Assembly (NCBI GenBank): GCA_035525785.1
Contig: DATLDQ010000098.1
Location: 1 to 47,650, forward strand
Reading direction: 5' to 3'
DNA: 47,650 nucleotides
Source: CADEED01 sp035525785
GTDB taxonomy: Bacteria; Pseudomonadota; Gammaproteobacteria; Steroidobacterales; Steroidobacteraceae
This document shows positions 1 to 8,279 of the stretch, piece after piece (position 1 is the first letter of the stretch; each line of letters starts with the position of its first letter). The notes under the pieces are model-generated. The model ran no database searches and was not told the origin of the DNA. It saw only the letters and a list, made by a program, of their open reading frames with translations. Position numbers and translations under genes: made by a program.

Positions 1-939
1 CCACGTTTTGGTGCCCAGGTGCATCGCCCACCAGACACCGACGTACTTGAACGGCTTCACCCACGAAACGTCGCCCAGCTTGTTGGGCTCGTTGAGGTTC
101 AGGATCAGATCGGACGACTCATACAGCTTCGCCGCGCTGTCGGCGATCATGATGACGCGCCATGGCGTGGCGAATGGCGCTGCCCGGCTCACCTTCGGGC
201 CAGATGACGATGGCGAGAGGTCTGCCTTGAGCCGCTGCCCTGACACGCGCCGCAGCCACATGGCCGCATAGTCGACCAGGGCGGCTTCGTGGATCGCCAT
301 GTGCACGCTGTCGCCCTTGGTTCGCAGCGTCAACGGCGTATGCGCCTGACCGACCTCCGCGAGCGGAGTGCGGTTGTAGAGGTATTCGTAGCGGTTCCAC
401 TCGCCGGCCGGGATCCACCAGGCCTCCGCGGGGTCCGCGACGGCGAACTCCGTGAGCTCCTCGACGACGTTCACCTGAGCGAGTGTGCGTTGCTCCGGGA
501 ACTCGTACCGGAAGCCAACGCCCTCATCGAACACCCGGAACACGACTGCGAGCTCGCGGTGCTCGCCGTTGCGCTCGCGGAATCGCACGCGCATCTCCGT
601 GCCGTGATTGCGCACGTGACGTCGTTCGCCCCAGGGCTGCTCCCAGGTGTCGTCGAAAGCCTTCTCGGCGTGATCCACGAGCTCGAAATTGCGCTCGAGC
701 TTTGGAGCGTCGGCGAGGATGAAGCCGAGGCGCGACCATTCGATGAGCGTGTGATCCGCGCGCCGGATGGAGTACTCCGGCCGGCCCTCGGTGCTGACCC
801 GCACCGACACGGCGAGCCTGCCGCCCGGAGCCCGGACGCTCGCCTCGGCCGACGCGGCGGATTGCGCCCCCGCGGCGGACCCCGTGAGCGCGAGCACCAG
901 CGCGCCCAGCCAGGTGGCGCGCGACATTTCGCGGCTCAC
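1..939 (-). CDS. GH97-like (SusB-type) alpha-glucosidase, N-terminal part, cut by window edge
   Basis: The gene runs off the left edge; 313 codons are visible from a GTG at 939, without a stop. The protein begins with a Sec signal peptide (about residues 1-25, ending AGA before QSA), so it acts in the periplasm or outer membrane. The rest matches the beta-sandwich N-terminal domain of glycoside hydrolase family 97: TWEQPWGERRHVRNHG (about 98-113), VFRVFDEGVGFRYEFP and WWIPAGEWNRYEYLY. GH97 enzymes release glucose (or galactose) from alpha-linked sugars; the catalytic barrel lies outside the window, so the exact specificity cannot be read. The GTG start overlaps the TGA stop of the upstream amylase by three bases (GTGA), which indicates translational coupling. 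An ATG at 927 is a possible alternative start. Amylase plus GH97 is a starch or maltodextrin pair like SusA/SusB. Confidence 0.85.
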   Translation of the reverse strand, partial: MSREMSRATWLGALVLALTGSAAGAQSAASAEASVRAPGGRLAVSVRVSTEGRPEYSIRRADHTLIEWSRLGFILADAPKLERNFELVDHAEKAFDDTWEQPWGERRHVRNHGTEMRVRFRERNGEHRELAVVFRVFDEGVGFRYEFPEQRTLAQVNVVEELTEFAVADPAEAWWIPAGEWNRYEYLYNRTPLAEVGQAHTPLTLRTKGDSVHMAIHEAALVDYAAMWLRRVSGQRLKADLSPSSSGPKVSRAAPFATPWRVIMIADSAAKLYESSDLILNLNEPNKLGDVSWVKPFKYVGVWWAMHLGTKTW

Positions 940-2744
940 TGCGCCGCCCCGATGCAGACCACGTAGCTCAGCGGCAGTAGTTTGAGCTCGGCGCTGCCGG
1001 GCGCGCTCGCACGTACCGGGCAGGGGCCGCGCCCGCTCGCGAATACTTCGGAGGTGGGTTCCACTTCCACCCGCGCCACCAGCGCGGCGGTCGACGTGTT
1101 GAACGCCACCAGCACCTCGCGCCCGTCGCTGCCGATGCGCGAAACGGCGAACAGGCCGGGCGCCCTGCTCTGCGCGCGCACCACCTGCCGGCCGCGGCGT
1201 AGCGCCGGGTATTCCCCGCGCAGTTTTGCCAGGCCCGCGATCTGCGCATACATCGGGTGCTGGGGATTGAAGTTGGGCACCGCCGTGCTGCCGCCGGTGC
1301 CGAGCAGCGGCTGATCGTTGTAGCTCGCGACCTGGCTTGCGAACAGATCCTGGCGCGCGGCCTGGTCCACGCCATGTCCGATGAAGCCCTGCTCGTCGCC
1401 CGAATAGACCACGGGAACGCCGCGCAACAGGAACAGCATCGCGTTGCCGAGCATCACGCGCGTCGCCAGTTCCTCGTCGCCCATGGCGGGCTTCGCGTCG
1501 CGGATGAACCATGCCAGCCGTCCGAAATCGTGGTTGCCCGTGAACGTCGGCAGGCGAAGTGCCGCGACGGCGCCGCCTTCATAGAGACCGTCGTCCTCGT
1601 AAAGGCGCGCGAGCACCGTGGTGCCGGCATCCTTGGCCAGCGTTTCCTTGACTGCGTTGGCGAACCCGAAGTCCAGCACCGCGGGTAGTTTGTCGACGCG
1701 CGTATGACGGGCCAGCTGGGCCACGTCCACGCCATCCGCGGCCACCTCGCCGAAGATGTGGAAGTTGGGGATTCCCAGTGCACGCGCCCGGTTCAGCATG
1801 GCGGGAGCGAACACCTGCCAGAACTCCGGGTTCACGTGGCGCGCCGTATCGATGCGGAAGCCGTCGATACGGAACTTCTCGATCCAGGCGCCATAGATGT
1901 CGATGAAGCCCTGGACCACGCGCGGGTTCTCGGTGAGCAGGTCATCGAGGCCGAAGAAGTCGCCGTTCAGCGAGCTCTCACCCCAGAAGTCCGAATTGCC
2001 GCGGTTGTGGTACACGCGCAGGTCGTTGAGCCAGGCTGGCACCTTGATGCTGGCTTCGGCCGGCGGCACGAAAGGCGTGTACGCGTATTCAGGCGCCACG
2101 AGCCGCGCGAAATTGGCGGTGCTGCGCACCTGGTCGCCGGCAAATCCGGCATTGATCGGCGCGCCCTTCAGACCGCCGCGGCGCGAGTACGGGTAATCGG
2201 CCTTCGATCGGTAGGGACAGGGCATCCCCACGCACTCGCGATACTGGATCACGTCGGCGGTGTGGTTGGTGATGATGTCGAGATACACCTTCAAGCCGCG
2301 CGCGTGCGCGGCGTCGACGAAGGCGCGCAGGTCCGCCTCCTCGCCGAAATGCGGGTCGACCCGCGTGAAGTCGGTGATCCAGTAGCCGTGGTAGCCGGCG
2401 GACTCCTCGCCCGCGGGACCCTGCACGGGCTTGTTCTTGTAGATGGGCCCGAGCCAGATGGCGGTGGCGCCGAGACCCTGGATGTAATCCAGCCGCGCGG
2501 TCAGGCCCTTGAGGTCACCACCATGATAGAAGCCCTTGTGCGTCGGATCGAAGCCCGTGACCAGCCGGTCACCGATGAGACCGCCGCGATCATTGGCGGG
2601 GTCGCCGTTCTCGAAGCGATCGGGCAACACGAAGTACACCACTTCGTCTTCGGGCAAACGCATGCGGTACTTCTGGGAAGGGTCCGCGCCAGATGCGGCG
2701 CTCGCCAGCAAGGTCAGGGCCCAACAGGCCACGAGTGTTCGCAT
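936..2744 (-). CDS. Secreted GH13 alpha-amylase family protein
   Basis: This 602-residue protein has a Sec signal peptide (residues 1-20, ASGA before DPSQ) and a full GH13 TIM barrel. The family's conserved regions are present: DIITNH near 156-161, GFRIDTARH with the nucleophile Asp299, FGEV with the acid/base Glu333, and TGNHD with Asp406. A short all-beta domain C closes the protein. It should cleave internal alpha-1,4 links of starch-type glucans or cyclodextrins in the periplasm; which of these cannot be decided by eye. It is the first gene of a two-gene unit with the GH97 gene and overlaps it by four bases. About 190 bp separate it from the end of xylA, which is on the same strand and has a hairpin terminator, so it probably has its own promoter. 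Confidence 0.93.
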   Translation of the reverse strand: MRTLVACWALTLLASAASGADPSQKYRMRLPEDEVVYFVLPDRFENGDPANDRGGLIGDRLVTGFDPTHKGFYHGGDLKGLTARLDYIQGLGATAIWLGPIYKNKPVQGPAGEESAGYHGYWITDFTRVDPHFGEEADLRAFVDAAHARGLKVYLDIITNHTADVIQYRECVGMPCPYRSKADYPYSRRGGLKGAPINAGFAGDQVRSTANFARLVAPEYAYTPFVPPAEASIKVPAWLNDLRVYHNRGNSDFWGESSLNGDFFGLDDLLTENPRVVQGFIDIYGAWIEKFRIDGFRIDTARHVNPEFWQVFAPAMLNRARALGIPNFHIFGEVAADGVDVAQLARHTRVDKLPAVLDFGFANAVKETLAKDAGTTVLARLYEDDGLYEGGAVAALRLPTFTGNHDFGRLAWFIRDAKPAMGDEELATRVMLGNAMLFLLRGVPVVYSGDEQGFIGHGVDQAARQDLFASQVASYNDQPLLGTGGSTAVPNFNPQHPMYAQIAGLAKLRGEYPALRRGRQVVRAQSRAPGLFAVSRIGSDGREVLVAFNTSTAALVARVEVEPTSEVFASGRGPCPVRASAPGSAELKLLPLSYVVCIGAAQ

Positions 2745-2864
2745 TGCTCCCCCACCCGTTTCGAGTAGTGGGACTGTACTTCAGACGGTGCGCGGCGCCC
2801 CATGCATACGTATGCGACTGCGCCGCCATCCGCCCGCAGACTCACACGCCGGCCTGCGCGCGCC

Positions 2865-2905
2865 AAACATAAAGGCCGTGCCAGCGTTCTTTCGCCGGCA
2901 CGGCC
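2865..2905 (-). terminator. Rho-independent terminator after xylA
   Basis: Perfect 9-bp inverted repeat (2874-2882 with 2897-2905, arms GGCCGTGCC/GGCACGGCC), 14-nt loop, followed on the minus strand by the T-rich stretch TTTATGTTT. It lies 31 bp past the xylA stop. The loop is somewhat long and the T-run is interrupted, so strength is uncertain. Confidence 0.65.
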
Positions 2906-2935
2906 CCCTGCATCGAACTTCTCAGCGGAAGGCGA

Positions 2936-4270
2936 TCAGACGAACCGGTTGACCAGGTTCTCGAGCATTTCCTGGCGGCCCGACTGTGGCTTCGGGTTGA
3001 AATTGCCCGCCACCGCGGCGTCGGAGATCGAGGCCAGCGACGCGCCCTGCGCGTGGATCTTCTTGCCGAGATCCCCATCCCACTTGGCGTACCGCTGCTC
3101 GACGAACTTGTCGATGCCGCCGTGCTCGATGAGCGCGGCCGCTGACAGCAGCGTGCGCGCCAGCAGGTCGAGTCCGCCGACGTGGCCGTAGAACATGTCA
3201 GCCGGGTCGATAGACTGGCGACGCACCTTGGCATCGAAGTTAAAGCCGCCGGTGGTGAAGCCGCCCGCCTTGAGGATGCGGTACATGGCCAGCGTCATGT
3301 CCAGCGGATCATTGTGGAACTGGTCCGTGTCCCAGCCGTTCTGCGGATCGCCGCGGTTGATGTCGATGGAACCGAAGATGCCGAGCGCATCGGCCATCGC
3401 GATCTCGTGATCGAAGCTGTGGCCCGCGAGCGTCGCGTGGTTCGCTTCGATGTTCACCTTCACCTCGTTCTCGAGACCGTTCTTCTTGAGGAAGCCGTAC
3501 ACGGTCGCGGTGTCGAAATCGTACTGGTGCTTGGTGGGCTCGTGCGGCTTGGGCTCGATGAGGATGGTGCCCTTGAAGCCGATCTTGTGCTTGTGCTCCA
3601 CCACCAGCTGCAGGAATCGGCCGAAGTTGGCGAGCTCGCGCTTGAGATTGGTATTGAGCAGCGTGTCGTAGCCTTCGCGGCCACCCCAGAGCACGTAGTT
3701 CTCGCCGCCGAGCCGCTTGGTGGCATCGAGGCAATGACGCACCTGCGTTGCCGCGAATGCCCAGACTTCCGGATCCGGGTTGGTCGAGGCGCCGCCCATG
3801 TAACGCGAGTGCGAGAACAGGTTGGCCGTTCCCCACAGTCGTTTGATGCCGGTCTCGTTCTGCTTCTTCTCGAGACGGTCGATGGTTTTGGCGAGGTTCT
3901 CGACGTGCTCCTTGATGGAGTTCGCGGTGGGCATCGCGTCGACGTCGTGGAAGCAGTAGTACGGCGCACCGAGGCGCGTGAAGAAGTCGAACGCGGCGTC
4001 CATCTTCATCCAGGCCGCCGCCTGGTCCATCACACCCGCATTCCACGGACGCTCGAACGTGCCGCCGCCGAAGATGTCGTTGCCATTCCACGCGAAGGAG
4101 TGCCAGTAGCACACCGCGGGGCGAAGCTGCTCTTCCATGCGCTTGCCGAGCACCACGTGGTCCTTGTTGTAGTACCGGAAGGCCAGCGGGTTGTCGGACT
4201 TGGGGCCCTCGAATTTGATCGGCGCGACGCCAGAAAAATAGGAATGGGCCGGAATGGGCTGTGCAGACAT
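2936..4270 (-). CDS. xylA: Xylose isomerase
   Basis: A 444-residue xylose isomerase, the normal length for the larger class II enzymes. It converts D-xylose to D-xylulose in the cytoplasm using two divalent metals. Visible signatures are the catalytic HDVD block (His108, Asp111), the metal-site Glu239 in LIEPKPHEPTKHQ, Glu275 and His278 in NIEANHATLAGH, and Asp303 in GSIDINRGD with the following NGWDTDQF. The start was set at the ATG at 4270 because a strong GAGGAG ribosome binding site lies just upstream and the family begins there. The open frame continues further upstream but only through xylB sequence. The gene starts two bases after the xylB stop codon, and that ribosome binding site lies inside the end of xylB, so the two are one operon. 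No XylR or xylose transporter is in view. Confidence 0.97.
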   Translation of the reverse strand: MSAQPIPAHSYFSGVAPIKFEGPKSDNPLAFRYYNKDHVVLGKRMEEQLRPAVCYWHSFAWNGNDIFGGGTFERPWNAGVMDQAAAWMKMDAAFDFFTRLGAPYYCFHDVDAMPTANSIKEHVENLAKTIDRLEKKQNETGIKRLWGTANLFSHSRYMGGASTNPDPEVWAFAATQVRHCLDATKRLGGENYVLWGGREGYDTLLNTNLKRELANFGRFLQLVVEHKHKIGFKGTILIEPKPHEPTKHQYDFDTATVYGFLKKNGLENEVKVNIEANHATLAGHSFDHEIAMADALGIFGSIDINRGDPQNGWDTDQFHNDPLDMTLAMYRILKAGGFTTGGFNFDAKVRRQSIDPADMFYGHVGGLDLLARTLLSAAALIEHGGIDKFVEQRYAKWDGDLGKKIHAQGASLASISDAAVAGNFNPKPQSGRQEMLENLVNRFV

Positions 4271-4272
4271 GA

Positions 4273-5727
4273 TCAAACTCCTCGGAATCTTGGGCGTAGG
4301 TCCTGGTAAATCTTCGAAAACGCTGCGCGCTTGGGCGCCAGTTGTTCGATGTCGCGCGCGTTGGGTTCGATTCCGGCGCGCACCGGGGGCGGACGGCAGA
4401 CATCCTCCGCCCGTTCGCCGGTCTTGGCTATCCGGGCGAGGCGCGCGGCACCGAAGGCGGGTCCTACTTCGGATCCATCGCGGTAGACGAGCGGACGCTT
4501 GAGGGCCGCGGCCAGCACTCCGCCCCACCACATGGAGCGCGCACCGCCGCCGATCACGGATATCTTGTCGATGGTGGCGCCGGCTTCGATGAGGGCGTCT
4601 AGCCCATCGGCAAACGCGAACGCCACGCCCTCGAGCACGGCCTGGCCGATGGCCGCGGCATCCGAGTCGTGGTTGAGGCCGAACAGCACGCCGCGCGCGG
4701 CGGGATCGTTGTGTGGCGTCCTTTCACCGGAAAGATATGGCAGGAAGATCTCCGGCCCGGCGAGCGACGCACGCTTCTCCACTTTCGACAGGAGCTCGGC
4801 GGCGTCCTTGAGGCCCGTGAGCTTGACGGCCCAGTCCACGCACGACGCGGCCGAGAGCATGACGCTCATCTGGTGCCACAGGCCCGGCAGGCAATGACAG
4901 AAGGCATGCACGGCCTTCGCGGAATTCGGCAGGAATTTCGGCGTGACCAGGAACAGCACGCCGGACGTACCCAGCGACAGGAACGCATCACCCGGTTTGA
5001 CGACGCCGATGCCCGCAGCGCCCGCGGCGTTGTCGCCGCCGCCGCCGGCCACCGGCACCGCGTCCATGCCCCAGTCCGCCGCCACCTCCGTGCGCAGGCT
5101 GCCCGTGGCGTCAGTGCCTTCCACGAGTCTCGGCATGCGCGTTTCGTCGAGGCTCGTGGCGGCCAGCATCTCGGGCGACCACTTGCGCTTGGCGACGTCC
5201 ACCCAGAGCGTGCCGGCCGCATCGGAGCAGTCGCTCGCCTTCTCGCCCGTCATGAGCAGCCGCACGTAGTCCTTGGGCAGCAGCACGCAGCGCGTCTTCT
5301 GGAAGACTTCGGGCTCGTTCTCGCGCACCCAAACGAGCTTGGGAGCCGTGAAGCCGGGCATGGCGATGTTGCCGGTGATCTCGCGCGAGCGCGGTTCCGC
5401 CTGTTCGAGCGTGAGGCACTGCTTCTCGCTGCGGCCGTCGTTCCAGAGGATGGCCGGCCGCAAAGGCTGGTCCCTGGCATCCAGGATCGTCGCGCCGTGC
5501 ATCTGTCCCGACAGGCCCACGGCTTTCACGGCCCGGCGTGATGCGGCCGGCAGCGCCTTCACCGCCGCGCAGGTGGCGGACCACCAATCGGCGGGGTTCT
5601 GTTCGGACCAACCGGGGTTGGGTCTGGATACGCTGAGCGCGGCGGAGGCTTGCTCCACCACGGCGTCTTTGTCATCGACGATGACGGCCTTGACACTGGA
5701 CGTGCCGATATCGATGCCGAGATACAT
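4273..5727 (-). CDS. xylB: Xylulokinase
   Basis: FGGY-family sugar kinase of 484 residues that phosphorylates D-xylulose to xylulose-5-phosphate for the pentose phosphate pathway. The N-terminal ATP-binding loop reads GIDIGTSSVKAV. The xylulokinase-specific GLSGQMHGATIL and ILWNDGRS follow. The conserved GGGGDNAAGAAGIG loop sits mid-protein, and the second FGGY signature region reads SVIGGGARSMWWGGVLA with a final GPAFGAARLA. All this is typical of functional XylB. It is the first gene of the xylB-xylA operon. About 85 bp separate it from the end of the aldo/keto reductase gene on the same strand, so read-through from that gene is possible. Confidence 0.96.
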   Translation of the reverse strand: MYLGIDIGTSSVKAVIVDDKDAVVEQASAALSVSRPNPGWSEQNPADWWSATCAAVKALPAASRRAVKAVGLSGQMHGATILDARDQPLRPAILWNDGRSEKQCLTLEQAEPRSREITGNIAMPGFTAPKLVWVRENEPEVFQKTRCVLLPKDYVRLLMTGEKASDCSDAAGTLWVDVAKRKWSPEMLAATSLDETRMPRLVEGTDATGSLRTEVAADWGMDAVPVAGGGGDNAAGAAGIGVVKPGDAFLSLGTSGVLFLVTPKFLPNSAKAVHAFCHCLPGLWHQMSVMLSAASCVDWAVKLTGLKDAAELLSKVEKRASLAGPEIFLPYLSGERTPHNDPAARGVLFGLNHDSDAAAIGQAVLEGVAFAFADGLDALIEAGATIDKISVIGGGARSMWWGGVLAAALKRPLVYRDGSEVGPAFGAARLARIAKTGERAEDVCRPPPVRAGIEPNARDIEQLAPKRAAFSKIYQDLRPRFRGV

Positions 5728-5811
5728 CCGATCCCCCCAAAAATGGCGGCGGTAACGCTACCAGAAACCCGGGGCCGGGGGTATTTCCCTGGGCACGGTT
5801 ACCCGCCCGGC

Positions 5812-6852
5812 TCAGCCGATTCCGTCCACCTGGCCCACGCGATCCGCCGATTGCCGCGCCAGCATCCACTGCGGATATTCGCTCGGCAGCCTGGAGGCCT
5901 CGTCGATGGCCTTCATCTGCTCGGGACTCAGCTCGAGCTCGGTGGCGGCCAGGTTGTCGAGCAGCTGTTCCTGGTTCTTGGCGCCGATGATCACCGAAGT
6001 GACATGCGGCTGCGCCAGCAACCAGGCCAGCGCCACCTGCGCCACCGATACGAGATTGTCGGCGGCGATGGGCCGCAGTACGTCGAGGATGCGCCAGAGG
6101 CGGTCGCGCTCCACGGGCGGGAAATCCAATGTGGCGCGGCGTGCGCCATCCGGCTTCTCGTTCTCGCGCGAATACTTGCCCGAGAGAAAGCCTCCGGCCA
6201 GCGGTGACCACGGCAGGATGGCGAGGTTCTGGTCCCTGGCGAGCGGCACGATCTCGCGCTCGATGTCACGGCCCGCCAGTGAGTAGTACATCTGCAGGCT
6301 CTCGAAGCGCGCCAGGTTTCGTTTGTCCGAAATCCATTGGGACTTCATGATCTCCCAGGCCGAAAGATTGCAGAGACCGATGTAGCGCACCTTGCCGGCA
6401 CGCACGCAGTCGTCGAGCGCGTCGAGCGTTTCCTCGAGCGGCGTGAATGGATCGCGGCCGTGGATCTGGTAGAGATCGATGTGGTCGACCTGCAGGCGCT
6501 TCAGGCTGGCGTCGATATTCTCCATGATGTGGTAACGGGACAGGCCTATCTGGTTGTGGCCGGCCCCCATGCGCAGCAGCACCTTGGTGGCCAGCACGTA
6601 CTGGTCCCGTGCAAGGCCGAGCATCTTGAGCGCATTGCCCGTGACCACTTCCGAGCGGCCATTGGAATAGAAGTCCGCTGTGTCGATGAAATTGATGCCA
6701 CGGTCGAATGCCGCCTTGATGAGATCGGTGACACTCTCCTGGCTGACGCCAGCGACGGCGGCCCACATGCCCTCGCCGCTGCCGAAGGTCATTGCGCCGA
6801 GGCACATCTCGGAGACGATCAAGCCCGTGTTGCCCAGCTTCCGGTAGCGCAT
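5812..6852 (-). CDS. Aldo/keto reductase
   Basis: A 346-residue NADPH-dependent aldo/keto reductase of the YajO/PdxI-like type. The catalytic tetrad is visible as Asp and Tyr in DTADFYSNGRSE, Lys in LATKVLL and His in YQIHGRD. The cofactor-binding end of the barrel contains the ILPWSPLAGGFLSGKY block common in this family. The substrate cannot be inferred from sequence; a role with sugars or aldehydes is only suggested by the neighbouring xylose genes. A good ribosome binding site (AAGGAAGGGGA) lies just before the ATG. It is upstream of xylBA in the same direction, with an 84-bp gap, and divergent from the small helix-turn-helix gene. Confidence 0.92.
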   Translation of the reverse strand: MRYRKLGNTGLIVSEMCLGAMTFGSGEGMWAAVAGVSQESVTDLIKAAFDRGINFIDTADFYSNGRSEVVTGNALKMLGLARDQYVLATKVLLRMGAGHNQIGLSRYHIMENIDASLKRLQVDHIDLYQIHGRDPFTPLEETLDALDDCVRAGKVRYIGLCNLSAWEIMKSQWISDKRNLARFESLQMYYSLAGRDIEREIVPLARDQNLAILPWSPLAGGFLSGKYSRENEKPDGARRATLDFPPVERDRLWRILDVLRPIAADNLVSVAQVALAWLLAQPHVTSVIIGAKNQEQLLDNLAATELELSPEQMKAIDEASRLPSEYPQWMLARQSADRVGQVDGIG

Positions 6853-6975
6853 CGCTTTCCCCTTCCTTCTCGGTGTGTTCGCGTCGAACGCGGATCAGTC
6901 TACCCAGACGTGCGGGCGCCCGCATTCCGTCAGCCGGAGTCATGCGACTCCGCTGACTTCCGCGCGGGCATGCCC

Positions 6976-7004
6976 TTGCTCCGCTTTCCCGCGCAGGCTA
7001 TACG
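6976..7004 (+). promoter_or_regulatory. Possible sigma-70 promoter for the small HTH gene
   Basis: TTGCTC (6976-6981) and TATACG (6999-7004) are separated by exactly 17 bases. Transcription would start about 7010-7012, giving a very short or leaderless message, in line with the absence of a ribosome binding site before the possible starts. The match is by eye only. Confidence 0.35.
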
Positions 7005-7025
7005 GTGCCCATGCCGGGCAACCTC

Positions 7026-7340
7026 ATGACCGCACCCACCGCGCTCACCGCATCGCAATGTCGTGCCGGGCGTGCGCTCATCGAATGGTCGCAGGCGCAG
7101 CTGTCACAGTCGGCCGCCATCGACATCCAGACGATCGTCGATTTCGAGAAACGCTTCCGCGCGGCCGACGAGACCACGCGACGCCGGCTGCGGGCGGCGC
7201 TCGAGGCCGCGGGTGTGGTGTTCATCGCGGAGAACGGTGGTGGCGCGGGTGTGCGGCTGAAGTTCAGCCGCGAAGAAGTCTGGGAGGTCAATCGCTGGGA
7301 AGCGGAAGGCGGCCTCCCCGGCAACGACGACATCCTCTAG
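7026..7340 (+). CDS. Small XRE-like helix-turn-helix protein
   Basis: About 104 residues. It matches a common group of short XRE-type DNA-binding proteins: LTASQCRAGRALIEWSQAQL starts the helix-turn-helix, followed by a recognition-helix region and the group's typical end, AALEAAGVVFIAENGGGAGVRLK. A transcription regulator role is inferred; the target is unknown. The start is uncertain: GTG 7005, ATG 7011 and ATG 7026 are in frame and none has a clear ribosome binding site. I chose 7026 because the conserved part begins soon after. The stop TAG overlaps the stop of the convergent MetF-like gene by two bases (CTAG shared). Confidence 0.75.
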   Translation: MTAPTALTASQCRAGRALIEWSQAQLSQSAAIDIQTIVDFEKRFRAADETTRRRLRAALEAAGVVFIAENGGGAGVRLKFSREEVWEVNRWEAEGGLPGNDDIL

Positions 7341-8218
7341 CGGATTCCCGCCTGACGCAGGATCTCGGGCACCTCGGCCTCGAGTCCGATGGCCATGACG
7401 TGCACGCCCTGGCAACAATCCTCGAGCTCCGCGATGACTTTCGCGGCCAACGCCACACCCTCTTCCACCGCGCGCCCCGCGGCGCCGGCACTCTGCATCG
7501 CCGCCACCATGTCCGGAGGCACCACGACGCCCGGCAGGTTGGCGTGCAACCAGGGCGCGGTTCGTTCCGACTTGAGCGGGATGATGCCGGCGAGTATCGC
7601 AACGCCATCGGGCTTCACCGCGTCGAGGAAGCGTCGCAGCGGCGCCGACTCGAATACCGCCTGGGTCTGCAGCATCCGCGCGCCGGCGTCGATCTTGCGC
7701 CGAGTGTTCTCGACTTCCGCTTCGAAATTGGCGGCGCCCGGATTGCACGTGGCGCCGAGGAACAGATCCGGCGCTCCGGCCAGCGGGTTGCCGGCGAGAT
7801 CCTTGCCGTTGCGCAGCGCCTCGGCGGCTGACAGCAGGCCGGAAGCCGTGAGATCGAAGACCGGCTTGGCGTCGGGATGGTCGCCACCCGTCGGCGAATC
7901 ACCGCCCATGAACACGAAATTGGTCAGGCCCAGCGCCGCTCCGCCTAACAACTCGGCCTGGACGGCGATGCGGTTGCGGTCCCGGCTGGTGATCTGCACC
8001 AGTGTCTCGATGCCGCGATCCAGCAGCAGTTTGGCCACGGCGCGCGCATCCATGGACATTCGCGCGCGCGGCGATTCCGTGATGTTGATGGCATCGACCG
8101 AGCGCCTCAGCAACTCGGCAGCTTCGAACAGCCGGGAGAGATCGGTGCCTTTCGGCGGCGTGAGCTCGCCCGTGACGACGAAGCGCCGTGCGGCGATCTT
8201 CGCCGCTAGTGAATTCAT
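7337..8218 (-). CDS. MetF-like methylenetetrahydrofolate reductase, short form
   Basis: A 293-residue TIM-barrel protein of the methylenetetrahydrofolate reductase family. The first strand carries VVTGELTPPKG, where Glu18 matches the catalytic Glu of MetF, and the folate/flavin-region block FVFMGGDSPTGGDH and the barrel strands FLGATCNPG, MLQTQAVF and ILAGIIPLKS follow. The family makes 5-methyl-THF, the methyl donor for homocysteine. This member resembles the shorter, divergent group, so true MetF activity is not certain; a domain of a corrinoid-linked system is another possibility. The ATG at 8218 is preferred because conserved sequence begins there; an in-frame ATG at 8257 exists. It lies 61 bp after folD on the same strand. 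Confidence 0.8.
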   Translation of the reverse strand: MNSLAAKIAARRFVVTGELTPPKGTDLSRLFEAAELLRRSVDAINITESPRARMSMDARAVAKLLLDRGIETLVQITSRDRNRIAVQAELLGGAALGLTNFVFMGGDSPTGGDHPDAKPVFDLTASGLLSAAEALRNGKDLAGNPLAGAPDLFLGATCNPGAANFEAEVENTRRKIDAGARMLQTQAVFESAPLRRFLDAVKPDGVAILAGIIPLKSERTAPWLHANLPGVVVPPDMVAAMQSAGAAGRAVEEGVALAAKVIAELEDCCQGVHVMAIGLEAEVPEILRQAGIR

Positions 8219-8279
8219 GGAGCGCGAGTCTGACACGCCATCATTTCGGCCCGGCATAGATTTGCGCAATCGCGCGCGG

